Shown here: piece after piece, positions 9,467-19,175 of the stretch
Numbering within the stretch: position 1 is the stretch's first letter
How the letters are laid out: every line of letters begins with the position of its first letter
NCBI GenBank assembly: GCA_947498355.1
Contig: CANMKA010000001.1
Location: 1 to 64,000 of the forward strand
Source of the DNA: an uncultured Paraglaciecola sp.
GTDB taxonomy: Bacteria; Pseudomonadota; Gammaproteobacteria; Enterobacterales; Alteromonadaceae
DNA: 64,000 nt
Direction: 5' to 3'
Notes under the pieces: model-generated
The model's input: only the letters and a program-made list of their open reading frames with translations
Told to the model about the DNA's origin: nothing
Database searches by the model: none
Made by a program: the position numbers and the translations under genes

Positions 9467-10297
9467 ATGGATTTCATGTTTTCTGCTGATATCAGAAGCT
9501 ACAAAGACATGCGTAACGATGAACTACGCGAAGCATTCACCACAGCTCCACTTTTTGAAGCGGGTGAAATTAAGCTTACTTATACAGACGTTGACCGCGG
9601 TGTTATCGCGGGTATTGTGCCAACTAAAGCAGGCATAGTGTTACCGACACATAAAGAATTAGCTGCCGATTATTTTTGCCAACGCCGCGAAGCGGGTGTG
9701 ATCAATATTGGTGGTGAAGGTTCGATTACGGTTGATGGCGAAACCTATGCTATGTCTAACAAAGACAGCCTATATATTGCCAAAGAAAGCCAAGCGGTTG
9801 AGTTTTTCTCTGCAGATGAAGCTAACCCAGCTAAATTCTATTTAGTATCTTACCCTGCACACCGCGTGACTAAAACAGTACACGTACCAAAAAGTAAAGC
9901 GCAGACCATTGACTTAGGTTCACAAGAAACCTCTAATGAACGTACGATTTTCCAATCTATTCGTCCAGGAATTGTCGATAGCTGCCAACTAGTGATGGGT
10001 ATAACAGAGCTTAAAAAAGGCAGTGTTTGGAACACTAAACCGCCTCATACTCACTTTAGACGTACCGAAATATACATGTACTTCGACTTGCCTGAAGATG
10101 AAAGAGTATTCCACCTTATGGGTGAGCCAAAAGAAGTGCGTCCACTAGCGTTACCGCCAGAAGTCGCTATTGCTTCACCAAGCTGGTCTATTCATAGTGG
10201 TGTAGGTACAACCAACTATACCTTTATCTGGGCCATGGGTGGTGAAAACCAAGAGTTTGATGACATGGACCATTTAACCGTCGCAGACTTAAAATAA
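9467..10297 (+). CDS. kduI: 5-dehydro-4-deoxy-D-glucuronate isomerase
   Basis: A cupin-fold zinc isomerase of 276 residues. It converts the linear unsaturated uronate (DKI) released by polysaccharide lyases and unsaturated glucuronyl hydrolases into 2,5-diketo-3-deoxygluconate, the KduD substrate. The metal-binding cluster PPHTHFRRTEIYMYFD is near residue 186 and the late His is in SWSIHSGVG. The start ATG lies behind GAGGAAATA; the frame runs further upstream inside kduD, but that extension is not family-like. A strong terminator follows, so the transport-catabolic operon probably ends here. Confidence 0.93.
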   Translation: MDFMFSADIRSYKDMRNDELREAFTTAPLFEAGEIKLTYTDVDRGVIAGIVPTKAGIVLPTHKELAADYFCQRREAGVINIGGEGSITVDGETYAMSNKDSLYIAKESQAVEFFSADEANPAKFYLVSYPAHRVTKTVHVPKSKAQTIDLGSQETSNERTIFQSIRPGIVDSCQLVMGITELKKGSVWNTKPPHTHFRRTEIYMYFDLPEDERVFHLMGEPKEVRPLALPPEVAIASPSWSIHSGVGTTNYTFIWAMGGENQEFDDMDHLTVADLK

Positions 10298-10314
10298 TCA
10301 TCATAAGATGAATA

Positions 10315-10344
10315 AAATAGCGTGCCATTGCACGCTATTTTTTT
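10315..10344 (+). terminator. Rho-independent terminator after kduI
   Basis: An 11-bp perfect stem (AAATAGCGTGC / GCACGCTATTT) with a 4-nt loop and trailing T residues. It separates kduI from fbp. Confidence 0.9.
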
Positions 10345-10420
10345 GCACACACTAGGTAGCATGTGTAGAGTAACGGCTACTTAGCTAAACGCCCCTACAC
10401 AGATAAAATAGGTAATACGA

Positions 10421-11392
10421 ATGAAAAGATTGAACTCCCAACTCCAAGACGACGGTGCGCCGCTAGAGCTTATCCTCTTGATTAGAACACTACTTGCAGG
10501 CTGCAAAGAAATTTCTTTTAGGGTTAGCCAAGGTGCATTAGCAGGTGTATTGGGTTCAACCTTGAGTGAAAACGTACAAGGCGAAACTCAAAAGAAGTTA
10601 GATGTAATTTCTAACCAAATATTAAAAGATATCCTGATTGACTCAGGCTATGTAAAAGCCCTTTCTTCAGAAGAAGAGGACGACGTTGTTCCTTGTAATC
10701 CAGACGGCAAATATTTAGTCAGTTTTGATCCACTAGATGGCTCGTCAAATACGGATATTAATAGCTTAATCGGCACCATTTTTTCGATTACTCACGCGCC
10801 ACAATGGATGGATCCAGATGATCCTTCAGCATTCTTACAGCCAGGTACACAAATTGTTGCGGCAGGGTATGTATTATATGGCCCGTCAGCTATGCTGGCC
10901 ATGACGACAGGTAAAGGCACGCATTTATACACCCTAGACAAAACCCACGGCGGGTTCTTGTTAACTAAGCCGAATATTCAAGTACCACAAGATACCAACG
11001 AATATGCAATTAATGCCTCTAACCAGCGTCACTGGGAAGAGAATATGCAAGAGTATGTTGGCGACTTATTAGCAGGTACCGACGGCCCAAGAGGAAAAGA
11101 CTTCAATATGCGATGGGTGGCAGCTATGGTGGGTGATATTCACCGCGTACTGTGCCGAGGCGGCGTATTCTTGTATCCAAAAGATGCAAGAGATCCGGAC
11201 AAAGACGGCAAACTGCGTTTGTTATACGAAGCCAATCCTATGGCATTTTTGATCGAACAAGCAGGCGGACTCGCCTCAACCGGTAAAAAACGTATTATGG
11301 AAGTCATGCCGACAGATATACATCAACGTATACCTGTATTGATTGGCTCTAAAAACGAAATTGAAACGTGTTTAGAGTACTATCAAAAATAA
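10421..11392 (+). CDS. fbp: Fructose-1,6-bisphosphatase, class I
   Basis: A 323-residue enzyme with the metal/phosphate motif [13 protein letters not shown] at residues 102-114 and the later [19 protein letters not shown] with the active-site Glu. It hydrolyses fructose-1,6-bisphosphate to fructose-6-phosphate in gluconeogenesis. That activity is needed when carbon enters as pyruvate and triose phosphate from the KDPG route encoded just upstream. It has its own leader and is bounded by terminators on both sides, so it is probably a single-gene unit. Confidence 0.95.
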   Translation: MKRLNSQLQDDGAPLELILLIRTLLAGCKEISFRVSQGALAGVLGSTLSENVQGETQKKLDVISNQILKDILIDSGYVKALSSEEEDDVVPCNPDGKYLVSFDPLDGSSNTDINSLIGTIFSITHAPQWMDPDDPSAFLQPGTQIVAAGYVLYGPSAMLAMTTGKGTHLYTLDKTHGGFLLTKPNIQVPQDTNEYAINASNQRHWEENMQEYVGDLLAGTDGPRGKDFNMRWVAAMVGDIHRVLCRGGVFLYPKDARDPDKDGKLRLLYEANPMAFLIEQAGGLASTGKKRIMEVMPTDIHQRIPVLIGSKNEIETCLEYYQK

Positions 11393-11423
11393 CCTATTCC
11401 ATATTTGTATGCTCACCATTCAG

Positions 11424-11453
11424 AAACCAGTGATTTAGTCACTGGTTTTTTTT
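11424..11453 (+). terminator. Rho-independent terminator after fbp
   Basis: Stem AAACCAGTGA / TCACTGGTTT, 5-nt loop, then eight T. Confidence 0.9.
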
Positions 11454-11516
11454 ATGTGTGGATGAAAATATGGAAAAGTCAAATAACACAGGGAAGAATA
11501 AGAGAAAGCAGTGGAA

Positions 11517-12055
11517 GACTACCTACCTCTACCCTCGTCATTCCAGAGGGCTTTTGATCTGGAATCCAATCTTTAAGCCGTTAAGGCAAAAGCTAAGATG
11601 TTGCACCACAGAGGGCACGGAGCAAAATGAACAAGAAAGAGGTAGGAGATAGTAAATAGCGGCAAGATGAGCAGGGACTTCATCCTCAGCCACGCCTTCG
11701 TTATTCTAGCAGTGAAAGACTACCTACCTTTACCCTCGTCATTCCAAAAGTCTTTTGATCTGGAATCCAATCTTCAGGTAGTTAAGATAAAAGCCAAGAT
11801 GTTGCACCACAGAGGGCACGGAGCAAAATGAACAAGAAGGAGGTAGGAGATAGTAAATAGCGGCAAGATGAGCAGGGACTTAATCCTCAGCCACGTCTTC
11901 GTTATTCTACCAGTGAAAGACTAACTACCTCTGCCTTCGTCATTCCAGAAGTATTTTGATCTGGAATCCAATCTTTAAGCAGTTAAGGTAAGATACTTAA
12001 TCACAGAGGGAAGGCAAACATGTGCTGGAGAAAGTAAATAGTGGCAAGATGAGCA
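11517..12055. repeat. Tandem 201-bp repeat, about 2.7 copies
   Basis: Unit A begins at 11517, unit B at 11718 and unit C at 11919, so the period is exactly 201 bp. A and B are very similar over their whole length. C diverges after about 80 bp and fades near 12055. Each unit has a small hairpin near its start (ATTCCAGA, about 10 nt, then TCTGGAAT; one arm is imperfect in B). No credible gene covers the region: the frames at 11458-11652 and 12022-12207 lack domains. The 150 bp from the last unit to the next start hold an AT-rich leader. The role is unknown. Confidence 0.85.
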
Positions 12056-12207
12056 AAGGTTGTAAGACTGTAAAAAAATCAACAGCTCCCCCCCGTGTTG
12101 GGGTAGTAGTCCCTGATGTCTTTGCTATCAATCAGGTTTTTCTATGCAATTGGGTCGTTCTGGGCCATGATTACGTTATCTTGTATTTTTTCGTATTTGA
12201 AAATTAA

Positions 12208-13863
12208 ATGATTAAAAAAATTAAACTTTCGATTGTTGCTACGGTTTCAGCTGGACTGTTGGTCTCTGGGATGAGTTGGGCTCTGTCTGAGGAGGCTTTT
12301 TTTGAGAAACGTACAGCCCTGATTATTAAACACTCTCATCAGGATGTGACTTTTGACATGATGCAAAATGAGCAGAGTTTTAGTCGGGAGTATTGGCGCT
12401 GGAGGCTCGATCAGTATTTGTATGGTCAGTACCCTGAGTATCAGCCTATCTATGATGCTTATACAGAGGGTAAAAAGTTTGGGGAGATTTATGCATTACC
12501 AGAAGAAAATCTAGGACCAGCGTGGCAAGAGCCTGCTAGCTTACCTGATATTCCACAGGGATACTTTACGGATAACTTACCGGGGAATACTCACACCGGT
12601 TGGCATAAGCTAATTGGTGATACCTTGTATATTGTTTATCAAGGGCATTTAACCGATCCGTATGTGGCTAGCTATAATGTTAAAACCCATAAATGGTCTG
12701 GTCCATTTAAGGCGGGACATAGTACGTTATCCAAAAACGATCGGAAGATTGATAGTCATGGTAGGCCCATTATCGAAGTTGATAGCCAAGGCTATATCCA
12801 CATTGTATTTGGCGGCCATGGTGGGGAGCGCGAAGATGGACTAAACCCTATGTCGATTGATACTCCTCATGCAGGTGGTAGAATGTTGCATGTGGTTTCG
12901 GCTAAGCCCCATGATTTAACTAAATTTATTGAGAAAGACGATATTAGTCCTTTTGCGTCTTATGCAAAAAGTTACCGTATGGCAAATGGCGATATTTACT
13001 TTTTCACTCGGGCAGGGACCCACAAATCACCTTGGTTATATTATAAAATGAAGCGTGGCTCACAAACGTTTGAGGCACCGGTTAAAATTACGTGGCCCAC
13101 TGTTAATGTGAATGATCCTATGTTGGTTGATACCCATTACATTAACCCAGTTAAAGTTTCTGACACCGAAATTGTGATTACGTCTTTATGGCATGCCTGT
13201 AACTTTAAAGAGGTACATGACAAAACTCACTATAACCGACTGAATGCGTATTTTATGAGACTGGATACCAGTACCGATACTTTTTATAACATCAAAAATG
13301 AAAAGTTGACCTTGCCTTTAACCTTGGCCTCGACCAATCAATATACCCTCGCTTATGATTCACAAAAGGCTAAAGAGACCAGTTTTGGGACCCGGCCTTT
13401 GGTGCTGGACGATGGTAGTTATGCTCTTGCATATGAAGCCAGAGGTGAGGGGTATCGTGAATGGCGTATGGCTAGATTTAACGATGGCGAGTGGAGCCAT
13501 GGTCATCCTATGCCTGGAACCGTTAATCGTACTCTTAGCACCAAAGAGGGTAAGGGAGTTAAAAGTGTTCAGCATCTAAACGTGTTAGGTGATGAGGCAA
13601 GTTCGAGCCGTGCTGCCGTAGTTTATAGAGACACTGAAGGCCAAAGTACATTTGCTATTGCAAAGCGAGTATCTAAGCAGAAAGATGGCAACCAAAATTG
13701 GCAAGTCGAAGAGGTCGTGTTTGCTGTCCCTCAAGCTAAACTTAGAGTGGAGCCAGTACTCGATGAAAGCGGTAATACGGTAGCCTTGGTTGTTAATGTA
13801 AGACGTGGAGTTTCACAGCGGTTGTACTTGTGGCACAAAGGAGCGTTTAGGGCCAACCACTAG
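12208..13863 (+). CDS. Secreted BNR-type beta-propeller, candidate ulvan lyase (PL24/PL25-like)
   Basis: 551 residues with a signal peptide (cleavage probably after SWA, about residue 25) and an extra 100-residue N-terminal region before the propeller. The propeller carries H184 (DSHGRP), H204 (FGGHGG), Y252 (ASYAK) and R268 (FFTRAG): the same His-x19-His and Tyr-x15-Arg spacing as the lyase candidate at 201-1619, although overall similarity looks low. It probably cleaves the same or a related sulfated uronate polymer outside the cytoplasm. The exact PL family is unsure. No clear ribosome site precedes the ATG, and a 201-bp tandem repeat lies just upstream. Its own terminator follows. Confidence 0.65.
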   Translation: MIKKIKLSIVATVSAGLLVSGMSWALSEEAFFEKRTALIIKHSHQDVTFDMMQNEQSFSREYWRWRLDQYLYGQYPEYQPIYDAYTEGKKFGEIYALPEENLGPAWQEPASLPDIPQGYFTDNLPGNTHTGWHKLIGDTLYIVYQGHLTDPYVASYNVKTHKWSGPFKAGHSTLSKNDRKIDSHGRPIIEVDSQGYIHIVFGGHGGEREDGLNPMSIDTPHAGGRMLHVVSAKPHDLTKFIEKDDISPFASYAKSYRMANGDIYFFTRAGTHKSPWLYYKMKRGSQTFEAPVKITWPTVNVNDPMLVDTHYINPVKVSDTEIVITSLWHACNFKEVHDKTHYNRLNAYFMRLDTSTDTFYNIKNEKLTLPLTLASTNQYTLAYDSQKAKETSFGTRPLVLDDGSYALAYEARGEGYREWRMARFNDGEWSHGHPMPGTVNRTLSTKEGKGVKSVQHLNVLGDEASSSRAAVVYRDTEGQSTFAIAKRVSKQKDGNQNWQVEEVVFAVPQAKLRVEPVLDESGNTVALVVNVRRGVSQRLYLWHKGAFRANH

Positions 13864-13960
13864 GGCGTATTTAAAACTAAAACCTAGTTTGAGCAGTAAG
13901 TTTTAACAGGGTTTGGGTTAGGGAAAGGCTTATACCGATTGGTATTATTGAGAGTTCAAA

Positions 13961-13987
13961 AGCCAAGGTCATGCCTTGGTTTTTTTG
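13961..13987 (+). terminator. Rho-independent terminator after the second lyase
   Basis: Stem CCAAGG / CCTTGG with a 5-nt loop and seven T. Confidence 0.75.
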
Positions 13988-14112
13988 TGTCTGAATCTAA
14001 TGCCATAAGTATAATGGATACATTTAGCCAGTTTAGGATTTTTCAGCGAGTTGCTGACTTATGGGGTAAGCACTTTTAAGAGTTGGTTTAGCCCGTGAGA
14101 GAGGGGAATAAC

Positions 14113-14370
14113 TTAGTCGAAAATCAGTTCGACGTTTTCGTTTGGTACGGTGCAGCAGGTTAAGATTTCGTCGTCGTCAATGAATGCTAGAGGATCGACT
14201 TTATAGTCTACCGAGCCCGATACTAATTTGCACCGACACGCACCACAAAACCCGTCTCTACAATGAGATTGTACGGCTATTCCTTGGCGCTCTATGCTTT
14301 CTAGGGTAGAGTCGCCATCAAAAAATGGCACATCGTATGTGCCATTTAGAGTGGTTACTTTTATGTTCAA
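14113..14370 (-). CDS. 2Fe-2S ferredoxin linked to ribonucleotide reductase (YfaE type)
   Basis: 85 residues with a plant-type 2Fe-2S signature: C37, C42 and C45 in HCRDGFCGACRC, and C72 or C73 in LTCC. In E. coli the protein encoded after nrdB (YfaE) maintains the diferric-tyrosyl cofactor of the R2 subunit, and the same order is seen here. It lies 13 nt after nrdB and is the last gene of the nrdA-nrdB-ferredoxin operon. Confidence 0.88.
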   Translation of the reverse strand: MNIKVTTLNGTYDVPFFDGDSTLESIERQGIAVQSHCRDGFCGACRCKLVSGSVDYKVDPLAFIDDDEILTCCTVPNENVELIFD

Positions 14371-14383
14371 AAGTTAATTAAGC

Positions 14384-15514
14384 TTATAAGTCAAAATCAC
14401 CAAAATCTTCTGCATTAACTTCTGCATCAATTTGGCCAACTAAATATGAGCTGATTTCTGACTCTTGAGGTGCCACTTGTACATTGTCAGAATTGAGGTA
14501 GTTATTCATCCAAGGCAAGGGATTGCTTTTAACATCAAAAGGCTGACCTAGGCCAATTGCCGACATACGGTGGTTAGCAATAAATTCAACGTACTGGCAA
14601 AGTATTTCTTTGTTCAACCCAATCATAGATCCTTGGTTAAACAAAAACGCTGCCCATTGTTTTTCTTGTTCAACCGCATTTAAGAATATATCGGTGGCTT
14701 CTTGTTTACACTCTTCAGCAATTTCGGCCATTTCTGGATCGTCTTTGCCTTTCGCCCACAAATTCAAAATATGTTGGGTCGAGGTTAAGTGCAGGTTCTC
14801 GTCGCGAGCAATTAGGCGGATAATTTTTGAATTACCTTCCATTAACTCTCGTTCGGCAAACGCAAACGTACAAGCAAAAGACACATAAAAACGAATAGCT
14901 TCTAGGGCATTAACTGAGTTCATACACAGATAAAGCTTTTTCTTAAGATTACGCAAGGTGATCTCATGGACTTCGCCTTTTACAGTGTGTATGCCTTCGC
15001 CAAGGGTTTGCCATAGTTGTACTGCAAAAATTAAGTCGTCGTAGTACTTAGAGATATCTGCTGCACGTTTTTTGATTTCTTCGTTTTCGACTATGTCCTC
15101 AAAAATGCTGCTCGGGTCACCAAACAAATTACGTAAAATATGCGTATACGAGCGTGAGTGAATGGTTTCGAAAAATGACCAGGTCTCAACCCATGTTTCT
15201 AATTCAGGAATAGAAATAATCGGCAAAAAGGCGATATTGGGGCTGCGTCCTTGGATTGAGTCGAGCAAAGTTTGATATTTAAGATTTGAAATGAAAATGT
15301 GCTTTTCAGAATCACTCAATTTTTGAAAATCGACTCTATCTTTACTGACATCGACTTCTTCTGGACGCCAAAAAAAACTAATTTGTTTTTCAATTAACTT
15401 TTCAAATATTTGGTGTTTTTGTTGATCGTAACGGGCAACATTAACCGGGTTCCCAAAAAACATAGGCTCGGATAAGGGGTTATTCGAAAGTTGATTAAAA
15501 GTAGTGTATTTCAT
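14384..15514 (-). CDS. nrdB: Ribonucleoside-diphosphate reductase class Ia, beta subunit
   Basis: 376 residues, the usual R2 length. The ligand and radical set appears as E116 and H119 with Y123 (ETIHSRSY), matching E. coli Glu115, His118 and Tyr122. It carries the di-iron tyrosyl radical that starts nucleotide reduction in the NrdA subunit. It is encoded 57 nt after nrdA and ahead of its ferredoxin. Confidence 0.95.
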   Translation of the reverse strand: MKYTTFNQLSNNPLSEPMFFGNPVNVARYDQQKHQIFEKLIEKQISFFWRPEEVDVSKDRVDFQKLSDSEKHIFISNLKYQTLLDSIQGRSPNIAFLPIISIPELETWVETWSFFETIHSRSYTHILRNLFGDPSSIFEDIVENEEIKKRAADISKYYDDLIFAVQLWQTLGEGIHTVKGEVHEITLRNLKKKLYLCMNSVNALEAIRFYVSFACTFAFAERELMEGNSKIIRLIARDENLHLTSTQHILNLWAKGKDDPEMAEIAEECKQEATDIFLNAVEQEKQWAAFLFNQGSMIGLNKEILCQYVEFIANHRMSAIGLGQPFDVKSNPLPWMNNYLNSDNVQVAPQESEISSYLVGQIDAEVNAEDFGDFDL

Positions 15515-15571
15515 TCGTTTAATTTGCCGTATTCAGTTAATTTAAAAAAGTCGTGTAATAAGTAACAAGCG

Positions 15572-17896
15572 CTAAATCTTACATGCGCCACCGGCACAAT
15601 CGTCATCTTCTTCTACCACCACTTCTTGTGGGGTAAATTTGTTAGAGGCTTCTTGCGTTAACGACTGCTGAGACGTGTCAGCAGCGCCATCACGGGTGTT
15701 ATGATAATAAAGTGTTTTTACGCCAAGCTTGTATGCAGTAAGCAAGTCTTTTAATAACAACTTCATAGGCACTTTACCGCCTTCGTATTTATTTGGATCA
15801 TAACTGGTGTTGGCAGAAATAGTTTGATCAACAAACTTTTGCATAATTCCAGCTAGCTGTAAGTAACCGTCGTTTGACGGTAAATCCCACAATAACTCGT
15901 ATTGATCTTTAAGCCTTTCGTATTCAGGTACAACTTGCTTAAGCACGCCGTCTTTACTGGACTTAATGCTGATGTGACCTCTAGGTGGCTCTATGCCATT
16001 GGTGGCATTAGATATTTGCGATGATGTTTCAGAAGGCATTAACGCCGACAAGGTGCTGTTACGCAAGCCATACTGCTTAATATCGGCACGTAGTTGATCC
16101 CAGTCACAATGTAATGGCTCGTCACAAATTTTATCTAAGTCAGCTTTATAGGTGTCGGTAGGCATGATCCCTTGAGAGTACGTAGTCTCGTTAAATTTAG
16201 GGCAGGGGCCTTTTTCTTTTGCTAACTCGCATGAAGCCTTCATCAAATGATATTGAATAGCTTCAAAGGTTTTGTGGACTAAACCATTGGCACTGCCGTC
16301 TGAGTATTTAACGCCATTTTTAGCCAAGTAATAAGCAAAGTTAATTACGCCTATACCTAGAGTACGACGTCCCATAGTGGCGTTGAATGCAGCGGGTACG
16401 GGGTAGTCTTGGTAATCTAATAGGCTATCTAGGGCTCTCACTGCTAAATCAGACAATTCGGCAAACTCGTCTAGGCTTTCAATTGCGCCTAGGTTAAAGG
16501 CCGACAAGGTACAGAGTGCAATTTCACCTTCTTCATCGTTAACATGAGACAAAGGCTTAGTGGGTAAGGCAATTTCTAAGCACAAATTACTTTGACGAAC
16601 AGGGGCCACTTTAGGGTCAAATGGGCTGTGAGTATTGCAGTGGTCAACGTTTTGTAAGTATATACGGCCAGTACTTGCGCGTTCTTGCATAAACAAGCTA
16701 AAGAGCTCAATGGCTTTTATTTGCTTTTTGCGAATGCTGGGGTCGTTCTCGTATTGTACATATAAACGTTCAAACTCATCTTGGTCGGCAAAAAATGCGT
16801 CATACATGCCTGGGGTATCAGAAGGGCTGAATAAAGTGATGTGTTGGTCTTTAATCAAGCGTTGATACATTAGCTTGTTAAATTGTACGCCGTAATCTAA
16901 GTGCCTTACGCGGTTTTCTTCTACGCCGCGGTTGTTTTTCAAGACCAGTAACGATTCAACTTCTAAATGCCATAAAGGATAAAACAAGGTCGCTGCACCG
17001 CCTCGTACACCGCCTTGAGAACAACTTTTAACGGCCGTTTGAAAGTGCTTATAAAACGGAATGCAGCCAGTATGAAAGGCTTCGCCGCCACGTATGGGAC
17101 TGCCTAAAGCACGAATACGTCCTGCATTAACGCCAATCCCTGCACGTTGACTGACGTATTTTACTATAGCGCTTGAAGTGGCGTTGATTGAATCTAGACT
17201 ATCGCCAGATTCGATTAACACGCAAGAGCTGAACTGGCGGGTAGGGGTTCTGACACCTGCCATAATGGGCGTAGGCAGAGAAATTTTAAACTTAGACGTC
17301 GCATCGTAAAATCGCTTGATGTAGTCCATGCGAGTTGACTTGTCGTAATTGGCAAATAAACATGCTGCTACCAAAATATACAAGAACTGTGCACTTTCGT
17401 ATATCTCGCCTGTTACGCGGTTTTGTACTAAATACTTGCCTTCTAATTGTTTAACTGCCGCATAGCTAAAGTCCATATCACGCCAGTGCTCTAGGTATTT
17501 ATCCATTTCTTCAAATTCAGCTTGGCTGTAATCGTTCAGTAAATGTTTGTCATATTTACCTGCTTCAACCAATTGCTTAACATGCGTGTATAAAGCCGGC
17601 GGCTCGAACTGGCCATAGGCTTTTTTGCGTAAATGGAAAATGGCTAATCTAGCTGCTAAGTACTGATAATCTGGACATTCGGTTGAAATTAAATCAGCTG
17701 CAGAGCGAATTAGGGTTTCATGGATATCTGCGGTTTTTATCCCGTCATAAAATTGAATTTGCGCTTTTATTTCGACTTGAGAAACCGAAACGTTATTCAA
17801 ATCTTTGGCTGCCCATTCGATGACTTTATGGATTTTATCCAAATCAATAGTTTCGCGCTCGCCGGTACGTTTTGTGACGTATAAATTGTTATTCAT
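15572..17896 (-). CDS. nrdA: Ribonucleoside-diphosphate reductase class Ia, alpha subunit
   Basis: 774 residues. An N-terminal ATP-cone (KRTGERETIDLDKIHKVIEWA, about residues 9-95) gives dATP feedback. The barrel holds the NLCLEIALPT and TLSALMPSETSSQISNATNG motifs. The C-terminus ends in a redox pair CAGGACKI for thioredoxin/glutaredoxin reduction. It supplies dNDPs for DNA synthesis. Transcription is probably repressed by NrdR through the boxes at 18252-18299, about 350 bp upstream, which implies a long leader. Confidence 0.96.
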   Translation of the reverse strand: MNNNLYVTKRTGERETIDLDKIHKVIEWAAKDLNNVSVSQVEIKAQIQFYDGIKTADIHETLIRSAADLISTECPDYQYLAARLAIFHLRKKAYGQFEPPALYTHVKQLVEAGKYDKHLLNDYSQAEFEEMDKYLEHWRDMDFSYAAVKQLEGKYLVQNRVTGEIYESAQFLYILVAACLFANYDKSTRMDYIKRFYDATSKFKISLPTPIMAGVRTPTRQFSSCVLIESGDSLDSINATSSAIVKYVSQRAGIGVNAGRIRALGSPIRGGEAFHTGCIPFYKHFQTAVKSCSQGGVRGGAATLFYPLWHLEVESLLVLKNNRGVEENRVRHLDYGVQFNKLMYQRLIKDQHITLFSPSDTPGMYDAFFADQDEFERLYVQYENDPSIRKKQIKAIELFSLFMQERASTGRIYLQNVDHCNTHSPFDPKVAPVRQSNLCLEIALPTKPLSHVNDEEGEIALCTLSAFNLGAIESLDEFAELSDLAVRALDSLLDYQDYPVPAAFNATMGRRTLGIGVINFAYYLAKNGVKYSDGSANGLVHKTFEAIQYHLMKASCELAKEKGPCPKFNETTYSQGIMPTDTYKADLDKICDEPLHCDWDQLRADIKQYGLRNSTLSALMPSETSSQISNATNGIEPPRGHISIKSSKDGVLKQVVPEYERLKDQYELLWDLPSNDGYLQLAGIMQKFVDQTISANTSYDPNKYEGGKVPMKLLLKDLLTAYKLGVKTLYYHNTRDGAADTSQQSLTQEASNKFTPQEVVVEEDDDCAGGACKI

Positions 17897-18498
17897 GAAT
17901 TCAGCCGTTGATTAAGTTGACTAGTTTTTAAGTACGTTAACAACCAAAGAAAGTAAAAGGGTCGTTATTTCCTTGTAGGTATCGAGCAACTAGAGAATAG
18001 ACATATGGGTAAGAAAAACATCTATATCTAGTTTTGATCCCTGCGTTGGCAACACAAGATAGTGAGGTTTAGGATATATTGCAACCCAACATATGGTGGT
18101 TAATTCACCAATTGGGCCTGCTGTAAAATTAGGTTAGTATCGACTCACCTAAAAGCTCCTTTTGCTCTGAGTTTAGAATGAATGCAAGCATTAAATAGGG
18201 TTAATTTTGCCTTATGAATATTTTGATTTAACATCTGACTTTTTTATTATATATCGATATATAGGGTCTAAGGATCTTTCTTGACACTAGATGTCGTGTT
18301 TGAGTTTGGTTGAATTTTTGTCAATATGAGGAGATATTAGCCATTCTGAGTGGGTTGTTACTAAACCAATATAAAGTCGCTAAGCGGCAGCGACCTTAGG
18401 TTTGTATGCAAGTCTGTATGAGAGCAAATCGTTCAACCCCACAGATAGCATATGAGTATGTAGAACAGTGCTTTAAGCGAAATTAATACTGGTGAATG
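17897..18498. other. nrdA leader and promoter region
   Basis: About 600 bp without a supported gene between gph and nrdA (both minus strand). The right part holds two NrdR boxes in a very AT-rich stretch. The left 350 bp would be the transcribed leader of nrdA, unless a closer promoter exists that I did not recognise. Confidence 0.5.
18252..18299 (-). promoter_or_regulatory. Pair of NrdR boxes upstream of nrdAB
   Basis: Box 1, 18284-18299, reads ACACTAGATGTCGTGT and matches 13 of 16 positions of the NrdR consensus ACACWATATATWGTGT. Box 2, 18252-18267, reads TATCGATATATAGGGT and matches 11 of 16. They start exactly 32 bp apart, about three helical turns, which is the arrangement known for cooperative NrdR binding at nrd promoters. 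Confidence 0.65.
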
Positions 18499-19170
18499 TT
18501 ACAGTAATTTTGTTAAATCTTGCGCGGTTTCAACGGCAAAGTCAGCTTGCCACCCCTCAATATCTGTGTCGTCTTCGATATAACCAAACTTAGCGATAAC
18601 ACTTACCATGTTTGCAGCGTTCGCGGCTTCTATATCTCGCTCAGCATCGCCTACATACCAAGTTGAAGGATTAATTAATGGCGCGCCGTTTTTCGATAGC
18701 TGATCTTGTGCATACAGCAAAGGCAGTGGATGCGGCTTGCGCTCAGCTAGGGTATCTCCGCCAATGATCACTTGGCAATTGTTTAATAACGGAAACGATT
18801 TTAATAATGCCAGCGTAAGACCTTCGGGCTTGTTGGTGACCACGCCCCATGGAATAGACTTTTGATTTAGGGTAGTCAGTAATGTTTCTATGCCGTCAAA
18901 ATAGCATGTATCGATACATATATGGTTTAAGTAATGATCAAGAAACGCCTGCCTAAGTTGCTCAAAATCGTATTGCTTTAGGGCTTCACCAAATCCTAGC
19001 TCGAGCATACCTTTGGCTCCATTAGACGCAATATTTCGGTATTGCTCATAATCCACTGTAGGCATACCTTTTTCTAGCAGCAAAGCATTTAACGTGTTGC
19101 CTAAGTCACGGGCGGTATCGAGCAAAGTGCCGTCAAGGTCAAATAGAACGGCATCGGGTTGGGTGAACAT
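18499..19170 (-). CDS. gph: Phosphoglycolate phosphatase-like HAD hydrolase
   Basis: 223 residues of the HAD superfamily: nucleophile motif DAVLFDLDGTLLDTARD near the start, motif II VVTNKPEG, and motif III/IV KPHPLPLLYA...WYVGDAERDIEAANAA. Its cap type and size match Gph, which removes phosphate from 2-phosphoglycolate formed during DNA repair; the substrate is inferred. The frame extends to 19194 inside ubiG, but the ATG at 19170 is preceded by AGAAGG and lies 5 nt after the ubiG stop, so ubiG-gph are co-transcribed. Confidence 0.82.
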   Translation of the reverse strand: MFTQPDAVLFDLDGTLLDTARDLGNTLNALLLEKGMPTVDYEQYRNIASNGAKGMLELGFGEALKQYDFEQLRQAFLDHYLNHICIDTCYFDGIETLLTTLNQKSIPWGVVTNKPEGLTLALLKSFPLLNNCQVIIGGDTLAERKPHPLPLLYAQDQLSKNGAPLINPSTWYVGDAERDIEAANAANMVSVIAKFGYIEDDTDIEGWQADFAVETAQDLTKLL

Positions 19171-19175
19171 GCTAG

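Noticed and set aside
11517..12055. CRISPR array
   Set aside because: The 201-bp units have no short repeat/spacer alternation and no cas genes are near.
11458..12207. Short open frames (64 and 61 codons) in the 201-bp repeat region
   Set aside because: They lie across or beside repeat units, have no domain or ribosome site, and the frame is not kept between units.
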